Positions 7,637 to 16,647 are shown, counted from the stretch's first letter. The stretch is DNA of 62,772 nt from an uncultured Christensenella sp. (GCA_910586035.1 CAJUHT010000006.1:1-62772), one strand, 5' to 3'. The notes: a model not told the origin generated them from the sequence alone. Numbers and translations are program-made.

Positions 7637-9631
7637 TTACTTTTTAAAGCCCGCAACCGTTTCTTCCAACTTGTTCATATCTATGGGCTTTAAGATATAT
7701 GCGTTCATACCCGCGTCCAGCGAGTTTTTAACGTCTTCGGCAAACGCGTTTGCCGTCATTGCTATAATGGGCACGGTAGCCGCTTCGGGGTGAGAAGACG
7801 CCCTTATAGCCTTTGTAGCTTCGTAGCCGTCCATGACGGGCATCTGCACGTCCATAAGTATGGCGTCGTACTGACCGGGAAGGCTCTTTTCAAACTCTTC
7901 CAAAGTTTCTTTGCCGTCGGGCTTAACCACGCAGCTTGCGCCAACCATATTCAGCAGCTCGCTTATAACCATTGCGTTGAGTTCGTTATCCTCCGCGGCA
8001 AGGAAGCGCATATCTGCAAGCGGGCTCTTTTCCGTCTTGGGTACAAGCCCCTCCCTTATATTCATTTTAAGCTCGGTTACGCACTCTTTAAAGGTTGCAA
8101 CCGCAAAGGGCTTAACGAGGAAGGCGTCTACGCCCACCGCCTTAGCCTTTTCCTCTATGTCGCTCCACTCGCAGTCGCCGAGAACGACAAGGGGAACGTA
8201 TTGGGGAATATCCTGCCTAAGTTCGTTTAAGGTATCGAGGCAAGCCTGCTCTTCGCCCGCCCAATCGTAAATGACAATGTTGTAGCCCTTGCCCTCGCCC
8301 CAAGCCTTATCTATCATATTCTTTGCCTGCTTATTGGTCTTGGCAAAGCTTATGGTAACTTCCGTCTTGCGCATAGCCCAGGTTACGCTGTTGTTTACAA
8401 GGTTGTTGTCGCCTACTACAAGCACTCTTGCAACGCCCTGCTCAACCCAGAAATTGGAATCGTTTATCTTGCTTATGGGGAACTTGAAGCTTACGGCAAA
8501 GGTACTGCCCTCGCCCTCCTTGCTCTCTACGGCAATAGTGCCGCCCATAAGGTCGATAAGGTTTTTTGCAACCGCCATACCCAGCCCCGCACCGTGCGTT
8601 TCGGTTGTCGAGCCAAGCTCTCTGGTGTACGGGTCGAAAATATTTTTTACCAACTGTTCGGACATTCCCACGCCGTTGTCCTTAATTATAAATTGCAGGT
8701 ACATATGCTTGCGCGAAGGGCGCGACATCTGCTGAACGGTAAACTCTATGCGACCGCCGTCCTGCGTGTATTTAACCGCGTTGGAAAGTATGTTGAGCAT
8801 TATGCGCTTGATGCGCACCTTATCGCCGAGGAACTTTTCGTTTTTAACTGCGACGGTAGTCTTGAAAGACTGCCTTTTCGCCTTAGCCTGCGGAGCTATG
8901 TGCGCGTCTATTTCCTTAATCAGCTCTACTACGTCAATCTCCGTTACGTTTAACGTCGTTTCGCCCGACTCTATCTTGGACATATCCAGAATATCGTTAA
9001 TAAGCGTAAGCATATGGCGGCTTGTAAGCATAATCTGCTTTACGTGCTCGTTAAACTTGGCGGTGTCGCCCGTATCCCTCTGCAACAGCGTGCAAAGCCC
9101 GACAATCGTATTCATAGGCGTGCGTATGTCGTGCGACATATTGGCAAGGAAAGTGCTCTTGGACTGGTTGGCTATCCTCGCTATTGCAAGCGCCTCCTCC
9201 AACGACTGCTTTGCCAGCATTTCCTTAGTTCTGTCGGAAATTAGCACTATGTATTTGTGCGACTTGTCGGCTTCGATATGGTAAATGGTTTCGTTGTAGT
9301 AGTGCATTTCCTTAGTGCGCTTGTGTTCGCGCCCCACCACGTGCGAAAGCGAGGAACCTATTTCTATTTCCTTTATAGTCTGATAAGTTATTTCCTTATC
9401 GTCCATATACTTGGCTTTGCCGAGATTTGCAATATTCTTTTCGATTTCCTTTACGGGAACGCCCAAAACGCGCTCAACGTTGGGGCTTACGTATTCCGCC
9501 GTGCAGTCGTCGCCGGAAAGTATTATAAACACGTCGTCGATGGAGTTTGTAAGTATCCCCATAAGCTGGTCGCGAGAGGAAAAGCCCTCCGCGGTGATAT
9601 CTAATTTTTCACCTTTCTTTTTCTTCAACAT
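7637..9631 (-). CDS. Hybrid sensor histidine kinase (PAS-HisKA-HATPase-REC-REC)
   Basis: 664 residues, no membrane segment, so a cytoplasmic sensor. Order: basic N-terminus, PAS domain (about 20-135), coiled linker, HisKA with phospho-acceptor His167 (FLANMSHDIRTPMN), HATPase with N-box (Asn280/Asn284), DNGVG (318-322) and GAGLGM (347-352). A first receiver (about 402-522) has Asp456 (IYDW) but only part of the acidic pocket (VVGDNN), so may be degenerate. The second receiver (541-662) is canonical: AEDNE, Asp594 in LMDVQMPVMDG, and a Lys near 653. Ribosome site AAAGGACGG. It lies downstream of hpt and HD-GYP genes on the same strand and most likely passes phosphate through its second receiver to the neighbouring Hpt protein. 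Confidence 0.93.
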   Translation of the reverse strand: MLKKKKGEKLDITAEGFSSRDQLMGILTNSIDDVFIILSGDDCTAEYVSPNVERVLGVPVKEIEKNIANLGKAKYMDDKEITYQTIKEIEIGSSLSHVVGREHKRTKEMHYYNETIYHIEADKSHKYIVLISDRTKEMLAKQSLEEALAIARIANQSKSTFLANMSHDIRTPMNTIVGLCTLLQRDTGDTAKFNEHVKQIMLTSRHMLTLINDILDMSKIESGETTLNVTEIDVVELIKEIDAHIAPQAKAKRQSFKTTVAVKNEKFLGDKVRIKRIMLNILSNAVKYTQDGGRIEFTVQQMSRPSRKHMYLQFIIKDNGVGMSEQLVKNIFDPYTRELGSTTETHGAGLGMAVAKNLIDLMGGTIAVESKEGEGSTFAVSFKFPISKINDSNFWVEQGVARVLVVGDNNLVNNSVTWAMRKTEVTISFAKTNKQAKNMIDKAWGEGKGYNIVIYDWAGEEQACLDTLNELRQDIPQYVPLVVLGDCEWSDIEEKAKAVGVDAFLVKPFAVATFKECVTELKMNIREGLVPKTEKSPLADMRFLAAEDNELNAMVISELLNMVGASCVVKPDGKETLEEFEKSLPGQYDAILMDVQMPVMDGYEATKAIRASSHPEAATVPIIAMTANAFAEDVKNSLDAGMNAYILKPIDMNKLEETVAGFKK

Positions 9632-9677
9632 ATATTTTACCGTCCTTTAATCGCTTAGTAGTTGCGTTGCCTTACAA

Positions 9678-10028
9678 TCAGGGCAAAATGCGTTTTAGCG
9701 CGTCTTCCGTACGCGCAAACGCTTCCTTTACTTTGGGAAAGAGCGAGCGCGCCGCATCTATATTGCCCGCGCGGAGCGCTTCCACAACGTTGCAAACGGG
9801 GTCGATTAGCCCCACTAAATTTAAATTGAGCACAACGCCTTTAAGGGTGTGAGCGGCGTTGAACGCGCCTTCCGTATCCCCCTCGTCAAGCTTTGCGCAC
9901 AGCGTTTCAAAACTTCTGTCGCGCTTGAAAATTTCAAGAAATTTGGTAATCATCGCGTCGGAAGCAAACTTCGAAACCATAGTTTCGTAGCCGCCGCCGC
10001 ACGCCTCGTAAAATTCTTTTACGGTCAT
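9678..10028 (-). CDS. Hpt-domain phosphotransfer protein
   Basis: 116 residues consisting of essentially one Hpt four-helix bundle. The phospho-accepting histidine is His60 in AAHTLKGV, the hallmark HxLKG motif. The start ATG lies two bases from the stop of the HD-GYP gene (TGATATG) with a G-rich ribosome site inside that gene, so translation is coupled. Stand-alone Hpt proteins shuttle phosphate between a hybrid kinase receiver and a response regulator; here both partners are adjacent. Whether the acceptor is the HD-GYP regulator, Spo0A nearby, or both cannot be read from sequence. Confidence 0.92.
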   Translation of the reverse strand: MTVKEFYEACGGGYETMVSKFASDAMITKFLEIFKRDRSFETLCAKLDEGDTEGAFNAAHTLKGVVLNLNLVGLIDPVCNVVEALRAGNIDAARSLFPKVKEAFARTEDALKRILP

Positions 10029-10029
10029 A

Positions 10030-11559
10030 TCAGGATTTTACCCCCCTTTCTGTTTTATTTATTTTACCCGTTACGTTAATCAATTTAGCCCTGTCCTCGC
10101 TGTATATGCAAAGCATATCCACCTTGTACATAATCAGCTTATCGTCCTCCGCCCTTGGGTATTCGAACGATACCTCCGGCTTCAAAGGCGTAGCTTTATG
10201 CAGGCACTCTATCGCCTTGTCGTATGCGGGCATATAAAAATGTTTGCTTGCCTGCTCCCTGTCGAGAGGGTCGAAAACTACGTCCGACTTTATGCCGAGT
10301 TCGGGGTTGGCGTGCAAAACCATTTCCCCGTCGGCAAATGAATAATCAAAGATAATTCCGTCGCTGTGGGCGGTTATAAATTTAAGCTTGGCAATGTTGC
10401 TGCTTGAAAATTCGAGCGACTTGTTGGAAAAGGCGTTTATATTGTATTTTTCCACGTCGTTTGCAACGTATTTAGCCTTTTCTTCCCACTTTTCCGAAGC
10501 GGACATATGCGAAAGCGCCGCAAGAATCTGGTTTTTACTGCTCGTAAGGCACTGCACAATCAGCGGGTTAAACATACCGCACTCGCCGTTCACAATCATT
10601 TCCAACGCCTTTTCGGGGGTGTACGCCGCCTTGTAAACGCGCTCGCTTATCAGCGCGTCGAAAACGTCGGCTACGGAAACTATCTGCGCCCAAACGGGTA
10701 TCTCGTCCCCCGCCAAGCCCACGGGATAGCCCTTGCCGTCATACCTCTCGTGATGATATAAACAAATCTCGTAAGCAAATTTTATCAGCCTTTCGTCCTT
10801 GTACTCGGTAAGGCTTTCGAGCATCTTCGCACCCTTTTCGGAGTGCGTTTTCATTATTTCGTATTCCTCGGCGGTAAGCTTGCCCGGCTTGTTTATAATC
10901 TCGTCGGGTATGGCTATTTTACCTATGTCGTGCAAGGACGACGCCACGCTTATAAGCTGTATGTCGCTCTTGGAAAATGTATACCTGTCGGTAATCTGCA
11001 ACAGATTTTCCGTCAATATCCTCGTAATCGTGTTTATGTGAAGAATGTGTAAACCGCTTTCGCCGTTCTTCATTTCCATAACCGTGCTCAATATGTTTAT
11101 CATCATATCGGCATAGCGGTGCTTTTCGTACACCTGCTCGGTTACGATTTCCATTAAAGTGTGCTGGCGGTTGAAGAGTTTAATGGTGTTTAACACGCGG
11201 TGAAGCACTACGTTGGGGTTATACGGCTTGTTTATAAAGTCGGTCGCGCCCATTTCGTACGCCTTGTCAACGTACTGCGCGGTGGATTCCGTAGATATTA
11301 TAATTACGGGTATATAGTTGAGATAACCGTGCTTCTGCATAGCCGTAAGCACCGCAAAGCCGTCCATTTCGGGCATAACGATATCGAGAAGGACTATCGC
11401 AATATCGCTGTTTTCCCTCTTTAAAATATCCAAAGCCGCCTTGCCGCTTTCGGCTTCTACCACCTCGAAGTCGGCGCAGAGAATGCCCCTTAAAATAAAT
11501 CTGTTAAGTTCTACGTCGTCAACTAACAATACGCGTTTAAGCGCGTTCCCCTCAGCCAC
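10030..11559 (-). CDS. Response regulator with HD-GYP phosphodiesterase and C-terminal PAS-like domain
   Basis: 509 residues from a GTG at 11559, chosen because GGAGGTG (11570-11564) is a perfect ribosome site just upstream; an in-frame TTG at 11574 lies upstream of it. Receiver domain 8-125 with acidic Asp14/15, phospho-acceptor Asp59 (LLDIVMPEMDG) and FINKPYN lysine. HD-GYP domain follows with HDIGKIAIPDE, HHERYDGKGYP and VADVFDAL, all residues expected for an active c-di-GMP phosphodiesterase. The last ~110 residues (SDGIIFDYSFADGEMVLHAN ... VTGKINK) resemble a PAS fold. It is the first gene of a three-gene operon with hpt and the hybrid kinase, so phosphorylation probably controls c-di-GMP breakdown. 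Confidence 0.93.
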   Translation of the reverse strand: MAEGNALKRVLLVDDVELNRFILRGILCADFEVVEAESGKAALDILKRENSDIAIVLLDIVMPEMDGFAVLTAMQKHGYLNYIPVIIISTESTAQYVDKAYEMGATDFINKPYNPNVVLHRVLNTIKLFNRQHTLMEIVTEQVYEKHRYADMMINILSTVMEMKNGESGLHILHINTITRILTENLLQITDRYTFSKSDIQLISVASSLHDIGKIAIPDEIINKPGKLTAEEYEIMKTHSEKGAKMLESLTEYKDERLIKFAYEICLYHHERYDGKGYPVGLAGDEIPVWAQIVSVADVFDALISERVYKAAYTPEKALEMIVNGECGMFNPLIVQCLTSSKNQILAALSHMSASEKWEEKAKYVANDVEKYNINAFSNKSLEFSSSNIAKLKFITAHSDGIIFDYSFADGEMVLHANPELGIKSDVVFDPLDREQASKHFYMPAYDKAIECLHKATPLKPEVSFEYPRAEDDKLIMYKVDMLCIYSEDRAKLINVTGKINKTERGVKS

Positions 11560-11674
11560 AAAGCACCTCCGCAAGTGAAACCAATTTATATTGTATTTTA
11601 TAATTTCCCATTTGTCAAGCGCACGCGCGTGTGTGTTTGGTGTTAAAATTGTTACTTTTTATTAAAATTAAATG

Positions 11675-11715
11675 AAAAAACACCCCTCTGCAAATCTTGC
11701 AGAGGGGTGTTTTTT
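11675..11715. terminator. Strong bidirectional terminator
   Basis: A 19-bp perfect stem (ACACCCCTCTGCAA core flanked by A6/T6) with a 3-base loop ATC. It terminates the small membrane protein gene on the minus strand and separates it from the HD-GYP operon. Confidence 0.85.
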
Positions 11716-11723
11716 GTTAAAAA

Positions 11724-11942
11724 TTACTTGTTTGCCCATTCTTCATCGCTTACGCACAGAATAAGAATTCCGCCGATTAAGCCGACGAAGAAGATGTCGA
11801 GAATGCCCCAAATCATCATATCGGATTTGCTGTTGGCAGTTTTCATTTTGCTAAGAGTAATGCCGCCGAAAATAAGGGGCAGGATAGCAATCGCACCGAA
11901 CACCATACCGAGAATGATAAACACCTTCGCCGCTGTCTTCAT
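11724..11942 (-). CDS. Small two-helix membrane protein
   Basis: 72 residues with two hydrophobic helices (about 5-27 and 42-64) joined by a basic loop (LSKMKTANSKSD). Strong ribosome site (GAGGAGG) before the ATG. Such short proteins with a GxxxG-containing helix pair are common in Clostridia; I do not recognise a named family. Its own terminator follows directly, so it is probably monocistronic. It sits between spo0A and the phosphorelay operon, but nothing shows a functional link. Confidence 0.75.
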   Translation of the reverse strand: MKTAAKVFIILGMVFGAIAILPLIFGGITLSKMKTANSKSDMMIWGILDIFFVGLIGGILILCVSDEEWANK

Positions 11943-12151
11943 TTTTCAACCTCCTCTCTTAATAGGTCTGTTCCGCTTGCGTAAAACGCAAGCGGCGGGG
12001 TGCACCCCGCCGCAAAAATATGCCGCGCCGCACACCTTACGTTGACATTATATATTATAATACTTGTTATGTCAATAGAAATATGCAAAATACGACAAAT
12101 TTCGATTTCTTCCCATCAAAGGCGGAAAACGTAAGCCACAGGAAAAAACAG

Positions 12152-12916
12152 TCAGTTTAACCCCTCGAAAATGAGTTTATCGGCAACGAGAGCTATAAAC
12201 TCGGAGTTGGTGGGGCGCTCGCTTCCAATATAGACGCGCACGCCGAAGATAGAATTTATTGCCTCTATCCTGCCGCGGTTCCAAGCCACCTCTATGGCGT
12301 GCCTTATAGCCCTTTCAACCTTGCTTGCCGTAGTACCGTACTTTGCGCCTATATCCGGATACAACTTCTTGGTTACGTTGTTTATTATCGAAGGGTCGGT
12401 AATGGTCATCTTTATGCCCTCGCGGAGATATTGGTAGCCCATTATATGCGGAGGTATGCCAATCGATATAAAGATATTGCTTATTTTTTCGTCGAGGGAG
12501 GTTACCCTTCGCTTGTCGCGCGCCTGCGGAGCTACCAGATACTCGGTCGCCTGCTCTTCCAACACGTCCTTTACCCTTTCGCACACGGTGGAAGCCGAAA
12601 CGGGCTTTACAAAGTAATACCTTGCCCCGCGCGATATGGCTTTGCTAACAAGCTTATCGTCGGAAAAGCCGGAGATTACGAAAATTGCGCACGACGGCAA
12701 ATTTTCCTTTATGTACTTCATAACGCCGAAGCCGTCCTCCCCGCTAAGCACCGTATCCAGCACAACCACGTCGGGCTTGAATTGGCTTATCATACCGATA
12801 CCCGCGTTGCCGTTGCCGCTCACACCGCATATTTCAAAGTCGGGCGCGTCGTCAAACCTCGATTTCAATTCTTCCAAAAACCCCTCGTTACTCTCTAAAA
12901 TTACTATTTTACGCAT
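12152..12916 (-). CDS. spo0A: Sporulation master regulator Spo0A
   Basis: 254 residues. Receiver 1-120, then linker, then Spo0A C-terminal domain (about 140-250). The DNA-binding region is nearly canonical: YPDIGAKYGTTASKVERAIR through IEVAWNRG and PTNSEFIALVADKL. The receiver keeps Asp54 (VVVLDTV) and Lys104 (YFVKP) but the usual Asp-Asp acidic pair is Glu8-Ser9 (VILESNE), the conserved Thr is Ser82, and the MPHLDG loop reads LSGEDG. Its presence implies the organism can sporulate or did recently. A TTGACC-17-TATAAT promoter lies upstream; the best ribosome site (AAGGAG, 12936-12931) leads into a start-stop ATGTAG before the real ATG. Confidence 0.96.
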   Translation of the reverse strand: MRKIVILESNEGFLEELKSRFDDAPDFEICGVSGNGNAGIGMISQFKPDVVVLDTVLSGEDGFGVMKYIKENLPSCAIFVISGFSDDKLVSKAISRGARYYFVKPVSASTVCERVKDVLEEQATEYLVAPQARDKRRVTSLDEKISNIFISIGIPPHIMGYQYLREGIKMTITDPSIINNVTKKLYPDIGAKYGTTASKVERAIRHAIEVAWNRGRIEAINSIFGVRVYIGSERPTNSEFIALVADKLIFEGLN

Positions 12917-13260
12917 ACCGCTACATTTTTCTCCTTCAACTTTATTGCCAGGTTATTATACTACACATATATACAACGGTCAAGAGATTTCCGTACAATA
13001 TTACATAAATATTTTACAATATTTTGTACAATATTGTCGTTGCGTGTCGACAACGCAAGAATTTTGCCGCTATCCCCCTCGGTTAAATTACACAAATTTA
13101 AACAATATGCTTTAAATTTTCCGCAAAAACGCCCGAATTTTTAACAATTTAGGCAAACACGCAATTCATTTGTTGACTTGAAAAATTATAAATTTTATAA
13201 TCGGTTTACTACAACATATTAAGGTTGCCGCAAGGCAACCCATACAAAAGAGGAAGAAAA
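12917..13260. promoter_or_regulatory. spo0A upstream regulatory region (divergent intergenic)
   Basis: This 344-base gap separates spo0A from a divergent lipoprotein gene. Minus-strand promoter: TTGACC (12983-12978), 17 bases, TATAAT (12960-12955). TGTCGACA lies inside the near-palindrome TTGCGTGTCGACAACGCAA (13040-13058); on each strand it matches six of seven positions of the 0A box TGTCGAA, so Spo0A autoregulation is plausible. Three copies of ACAATATT (starting 12995, 13016 and 13028) lie between promoter and palindrome. The ribosome site of the lipoprotein gene (AGAGGAAG) is at its right end. Confidence 0.6.
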
Positions 13261-14850
13261 ATGAAAAAATCAACAAAGGCAATGCTCGGACTTTTAACAA
13301 CGGTCTGCGCGTTTTCGGCAAGCGCTTTTTTCTGTGCCTGCAAGAAAAAAGACACGCACTCCGCAGGGAGCCACCAGCACGTGTACGACGATGACAGCGA
13401 TACTACCTGTAACGTTTGCGGATACGTGCGGCAAATCGAACCCCCTAACCCCGCGCCTCCCGAAGGCGGCGAACAGGAAAAACCCGTTGAACCCACACCC
13501 CCGCCCGAAGGCTACGTAATCCCCGCAGACACCGACGGACTGATAATAGAAGGCATAGGCGAAGAATACGCGCTGACAACGCAAAGCCCCGCAGTAGACG
13601 TATCGGCGTTGCCAATAAAAATTTATCTTTCGGCAAACGACGAAAAGGGCGCGGAAGTTCCCGCCGAAAACTACAAAATTACGGTTTATTCAGGCAACGG
13701 AGAAGTAAACGACGCCGCCAACCTGCGCGAAAGCGGCAGATATTTTGTTGAAACGCAATTGCTCGGCGCGGTATTGCCAGACGGCAAGAAAGTACCGGAC
13801 GGCGAAGTGTGCGGCAAAGCCGAGTTTGAAATTGTAAACGAAGTGCAAAACGTAATTCTGACCGAGGGAACGACGCGGCAGTTTGCTTCCCGAAAGGACA
13901 AAATTAGCCAAAGCTGGAAATTTACCGCGGTATTCGCAAACGGCGACAACAGCGAAATTGAAAGAGAACAGGCAACGATAAAGCCGCTTGCCACGGAAGA
14001 AGCGGGAGAATTTTTTACTACGGTAACGTACCGCGGTTTCGAAGCGGAAATAAGTTATACGGTTTTGCCCGTGCCGCGCCCCGTATTCCTCTTCACCGCC
14101 GAAATAATTCAACCGCCCGAAACGGAAAACGGCGAATACTTACTGACAACCGAATGTTTCAGCCTGACGGTAACTTCCGACGCAAACTATACCGTAACCC
14201 CGAAAATAACACTTATTTATCAAGATAACGAAAGCCCTTCTTTCTTATTGGAAGCACGCCAAGCGCCTTACGACATTACGGTAAAGGCGGTTTTTTATTT
14301 TATGGCGGAAAACGAAACGTTTACGCAGATTGCAACACATAAAACGCAAGTTACCGTTACCCTTTTACCTACCGCCCCGCCAAACGGCAACCTTACTGTA
14401 AGCGGAGAAACCTTTTCCTCCCTGCCGAACGCAATCGTAAATACCGAAGTCCTTGCAGAAAGCGACGGAGGCAATATAACTCTCTCGCCGCAATCGGGAG
14501 TAAGTTTAAGCTTGTTCACGCCCGACAGCCCCGTAGAAATAGACGGCAAAAATTTTAATAAAGCCATAGAAATTGAAAACCGAGCCGCCGACGGCAAGCC
14601 CTTTGCGGGACTGAGTTTGCGCCTGAACGAGCGCGCCGCGGTAACCGTTTACGCCGCGTGCCCGCAGGACGTTTTCGGCGCGATGCTTACGTTTGCCGCC
14701 TCCGCCACGGGGGAAATTGTCGGCGAACCCACAATGATAACGGACGGCGGAATTGCCTTAACGCTACAACTCGAAGCGGGCGATTACTTTTGCGAATTTA
14801 CAGACTATAAGTCCTACTTTTACGGCGCGGAAGTAATTTTTTGCCTATAA
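13261..14850 (+). CDS. Surface lipoprotein, function unknown
   Basis: 529 residues from the ATG at 13261 (ribosome site AGAGGAAG). Signal peptide with lipobox ending FCAC, so a membrane-anchored lipoprotein is likely. Residues about 38-62 (HVYDDDSDTTCNVCGYVR) form a short CxxC zinc-knuckle-like motif often seen in secreted Clostridia proteins, followed by a Pro/Glu-rich spacer (about 64-90). The rest is beta-rich with Ig-like rhythm and no recognisable catalytic motif; at the end a Gly/Thr-rich jelly-roll-like segment occurs. It stands alone between divergent spo0A and convergent gpmI and ends at a strong terminator. Confidence 0.75.
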   Translation: MKKSTKAMLGLLTTVCAFSASAFFCACKKKDTHSAGSHQHVYDDDSDTTCNVCGYVRQIEPPNPAPPEGGEQEKPVEPTPPPEGYVIPADTDGLIIEGIGEEYALTTQSPAVDVSALPIKIYLSANDEKGAEVPAENYKITVYSGNGEVNDAANLRESGRYFVETQLLGAVLPDGKKVPDGEVCGKAEFEIVNEVQNVILTEGTTRQFASRKDKISQSWKFTAVFANGDNSEIEREQATIKPLATEEAGEFFTTVTYRGFEAEISYTVLPVPRPVFLFTAEIIQPPETENGEYLLTTECFSLTVTSDANYTVTPKITLIYQDNESPSFLLEARQAPYDITVKAVFYFMAENETFTQIATHKTQVTVTLLPTAPPNGNLTVSGETFSSLPNAIVNTEVLAESDGGNITLSPQSGVSLSLFTPDSPVEIDGKNFNKAIEIENRAADGKPFAGLSLRLNERAAVTVYAACPQDVFGAMLTFAASATGEIVGEPTMITDGGIALTLQLEAGDYFCEFTDYKSYFYGAEVIFCL

Positions 14851-14855
14851 AAGTA

Positions 14856-14886
14856 TACGGCGGAACGCAAACCGCGTTCCGCCGTA
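14856..14886. terminator. Bidirectional terminator
   Basis: TACGGCGGAACGC / GCGTTCCGCCGTA, 13-bp perfect stem with a five-base loop, between the convergent lipoprotein and gpmI genes. Confidence 0.8.
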
Positions 14887-14899
14887 TTTACCATATTTA

Positions 14900-16453
14900 T
14901 TAAACAATCAAACTCTTACCCGTCATTTCCTCAGGCACGGGCAAGCCCATAACCGTTAAAAGAGTGGGCGCAAGGTCGGCGAGAATTCCGTCCAATCTAA
15001 GCGAAGCCCCCTTATACTTTTCGGAGATAAGCGCAACGGGCACGGGGTTAGTGGTGTGCGCCGTAAATACCGAGCCGTCCTCCGCGATTAGTTTATCCGC
15101 ATTGCCGTGGTCGGCGGTAAGCAGAGCGGCGCCGCCCATAGAAAGAATTTTATCAACCACCTTTTTAACGCACTCGTCAACGGTGCCCACGGCTTTTACC
15201 GCGGCGGACAGCACGCCCGTGTGCCCTACCATATCGCAGTTGGCAAAATTGAGAATAACAACGTCGAACTCGCCGCCGTCAAGCTCTTCTATTACCTTGT
15301 CGGTTACTTCGTAGGCGCTCATTTCGGGTTGCAGGTCGTAAGTAGCCACCTTGGGGGACGCGATAAGCGCGCGCACTTCGTTCTTGTTGGGAGCTTCCAC
15401 GCCGCCGTTGAAGAAAAACGTTACGTGTGCGTATTTCTCCGTTTCCGCAATTCTCAACTGCTTTTTACCGCACTTTGCAAGATACTCGCCAAGCGTGTTG
15501 TCAAGCGAAGTCTTGGGGAAAGCAATGTCTACGTTTTCGAAAGTCGCGTCGTATACCGTAAAGCATACGTAAACGGGTTGCAGATAGCCCGTCTTTCTCT
15601 CGAAAGCCGTGCCCTTGGGAACTGTAAATTCCCTCTGCGAAAAGGCGCGGGTTATTTGCCTTGCCCTGTCGGGGCGGAAGTTGAAGCAGATTATGCTGTC
15701 GCCCTGTTCGATAAGCCCAACGGGTCTGCCGTTTTCAAATACCTTTACGGGCTTTATAAACTCGTCCTTATCGCCTGCGGCGTAGCTGTCCTCAACCGCC
15801 GTCGCGGGGTCGGCGCACGGCTTGCCCTCGCCGAGGGTGAGCATATCGTAAGCCTTTTCCACCCTGTCCCAATTGTTGTCGCGGTCCATAGCGTAGTATC
15901 TGCCGCAAAGCGAGGCTATTTTGCCTACGCCTATTTCCTTTATCTTTGCCTGCAACTCGCGCACGAATCCCACGCCGGAAGTGGGCGAAACGTCCCTGCC
16001 GTCCATAAAGCAGTGTACGTACACTTCTTTAAGCCCGCGCTTTTTAGCCATTTCCAGCAGGGCGTACAGGTGGGTTGTGTGGCTGTGAACGCCGCCGTCG
16101 GACAAAAGCCCGTACAGGTGCAGTTTTTTGCCGTTGTTTTTTGCGTTGTCCATCGCCTTGATAAGCGCGGCGTTTTCAAAAAAATCGCCGTCGCCAATAG
16201 CCTTGGTAATTTTGGTCAGGTCCTGATATACGATGCGCCCCGCGCCCATATTCAGGTGCCCCACTTCGCTGTTGCCCATCTGACCGTCGGGAAGCCCCAC
16301 GCTCATACCGCTTGCGCCGAGCGTTGCCGAGGGGTAATTTTTCAAAAATTCGTTTACGTATTTACTGCCGTTTACGGAAATGGCGTTTCCCTCGCTTGCG
16401 GGTGCCAAACCGTAGCCGTCCATTATGATTAGTGCATAAGGCGTTTTCTTCAT
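14900..16453 (-). CDS. gpmI: 2,3-bisphosphoglycerate-independent phosphoglycerate mutase
   Basis: 517 residues, the usual length. It interconverts 3- and 2-phosphoglycerate in glycolysis using two Mn ions. The alkaline-phosphatase-fold metal site is visible: Asp12 (IIMDGYG), catalytic Ser62 (GQMGNSEVGH), the substrate signature HSHTTHLYALLEMAKKRG region near 120-135, RYYAMDRDNNWDR near 185, and the C-terminal TADHGNAD and AHTTNPVP motifs. Ribosome site AAGAGGT. It is monocistronic here rather than in a gapA-pgk-tpi operon. Confidence 0.97.
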   Translation of the reverse strand: MKKTPYALIIMDGYGLAPASEGNAISVNGSKYVNEFLKNYPSATLGASGMSVGLPDGQMGNSEVGHLNMGAGRIVYQDLTKITKAIGDGDFFENAALIKAMDNAKNNGKKLHLYGLLSDGGVHSHTTHLYALLEMAKKRGLKEVYVHCFMDGRDVSPTSGVGFVRELQAKIKEIGVGKIASLCGRYYAMDRDNNWDRVEKAYDMLTLGEGKPCADPATAVEDSYAAGDKDEFIKPVKVFENGRPVGLIEQGDSIICFNFRPDRARQITRAFSQREFTVPKGTAFERKTGYLQPVYVCFTVYDATFENVDIAFPKTSLDNTLGEYLAKCGKKQLRIAETEKYAHVTFFFNGGVEAPNKNEVRALIASPKVATYDLQPEMSAYEVTDKVIEELDGGEFDVVILNFANCDMVGHTGVLSAAVKAVGTVDECVKKVVDKILSMGGAALLTADHGNADKLIAEDGSVFTAHTTNPVPVALISEKYKGASLRLDGILADLAPTLLTVMGLPVPEEMTGKSLIV

Positions 16454-16647
16454 TTTATAGACCTCTTAAATTTTAATGTAAAGTTATATACGAAAGCGGC
16501 AAGCCGCTTTACGCCGCCGCGCTACGCCTGCGCGCACGCATAAACTCAGCGTTAAACGACAAGCGCGTATTTCCTTATATATTATAACTGCATTTTTTGC
16601 AATTGGCAAGCGGGGCGAAGGTTTATTTTGAAAATCGGTTTCGGCTA

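Noticed and set aside
15107..16432. 441-codon open frame on the plus strand opposite gpmI
   Set aside because: It is a shadow: gpmI on the other strand has every family motif, and this frame shows no recognisable domain or ribosome site. Long antisense frames are common here because of codon bias.
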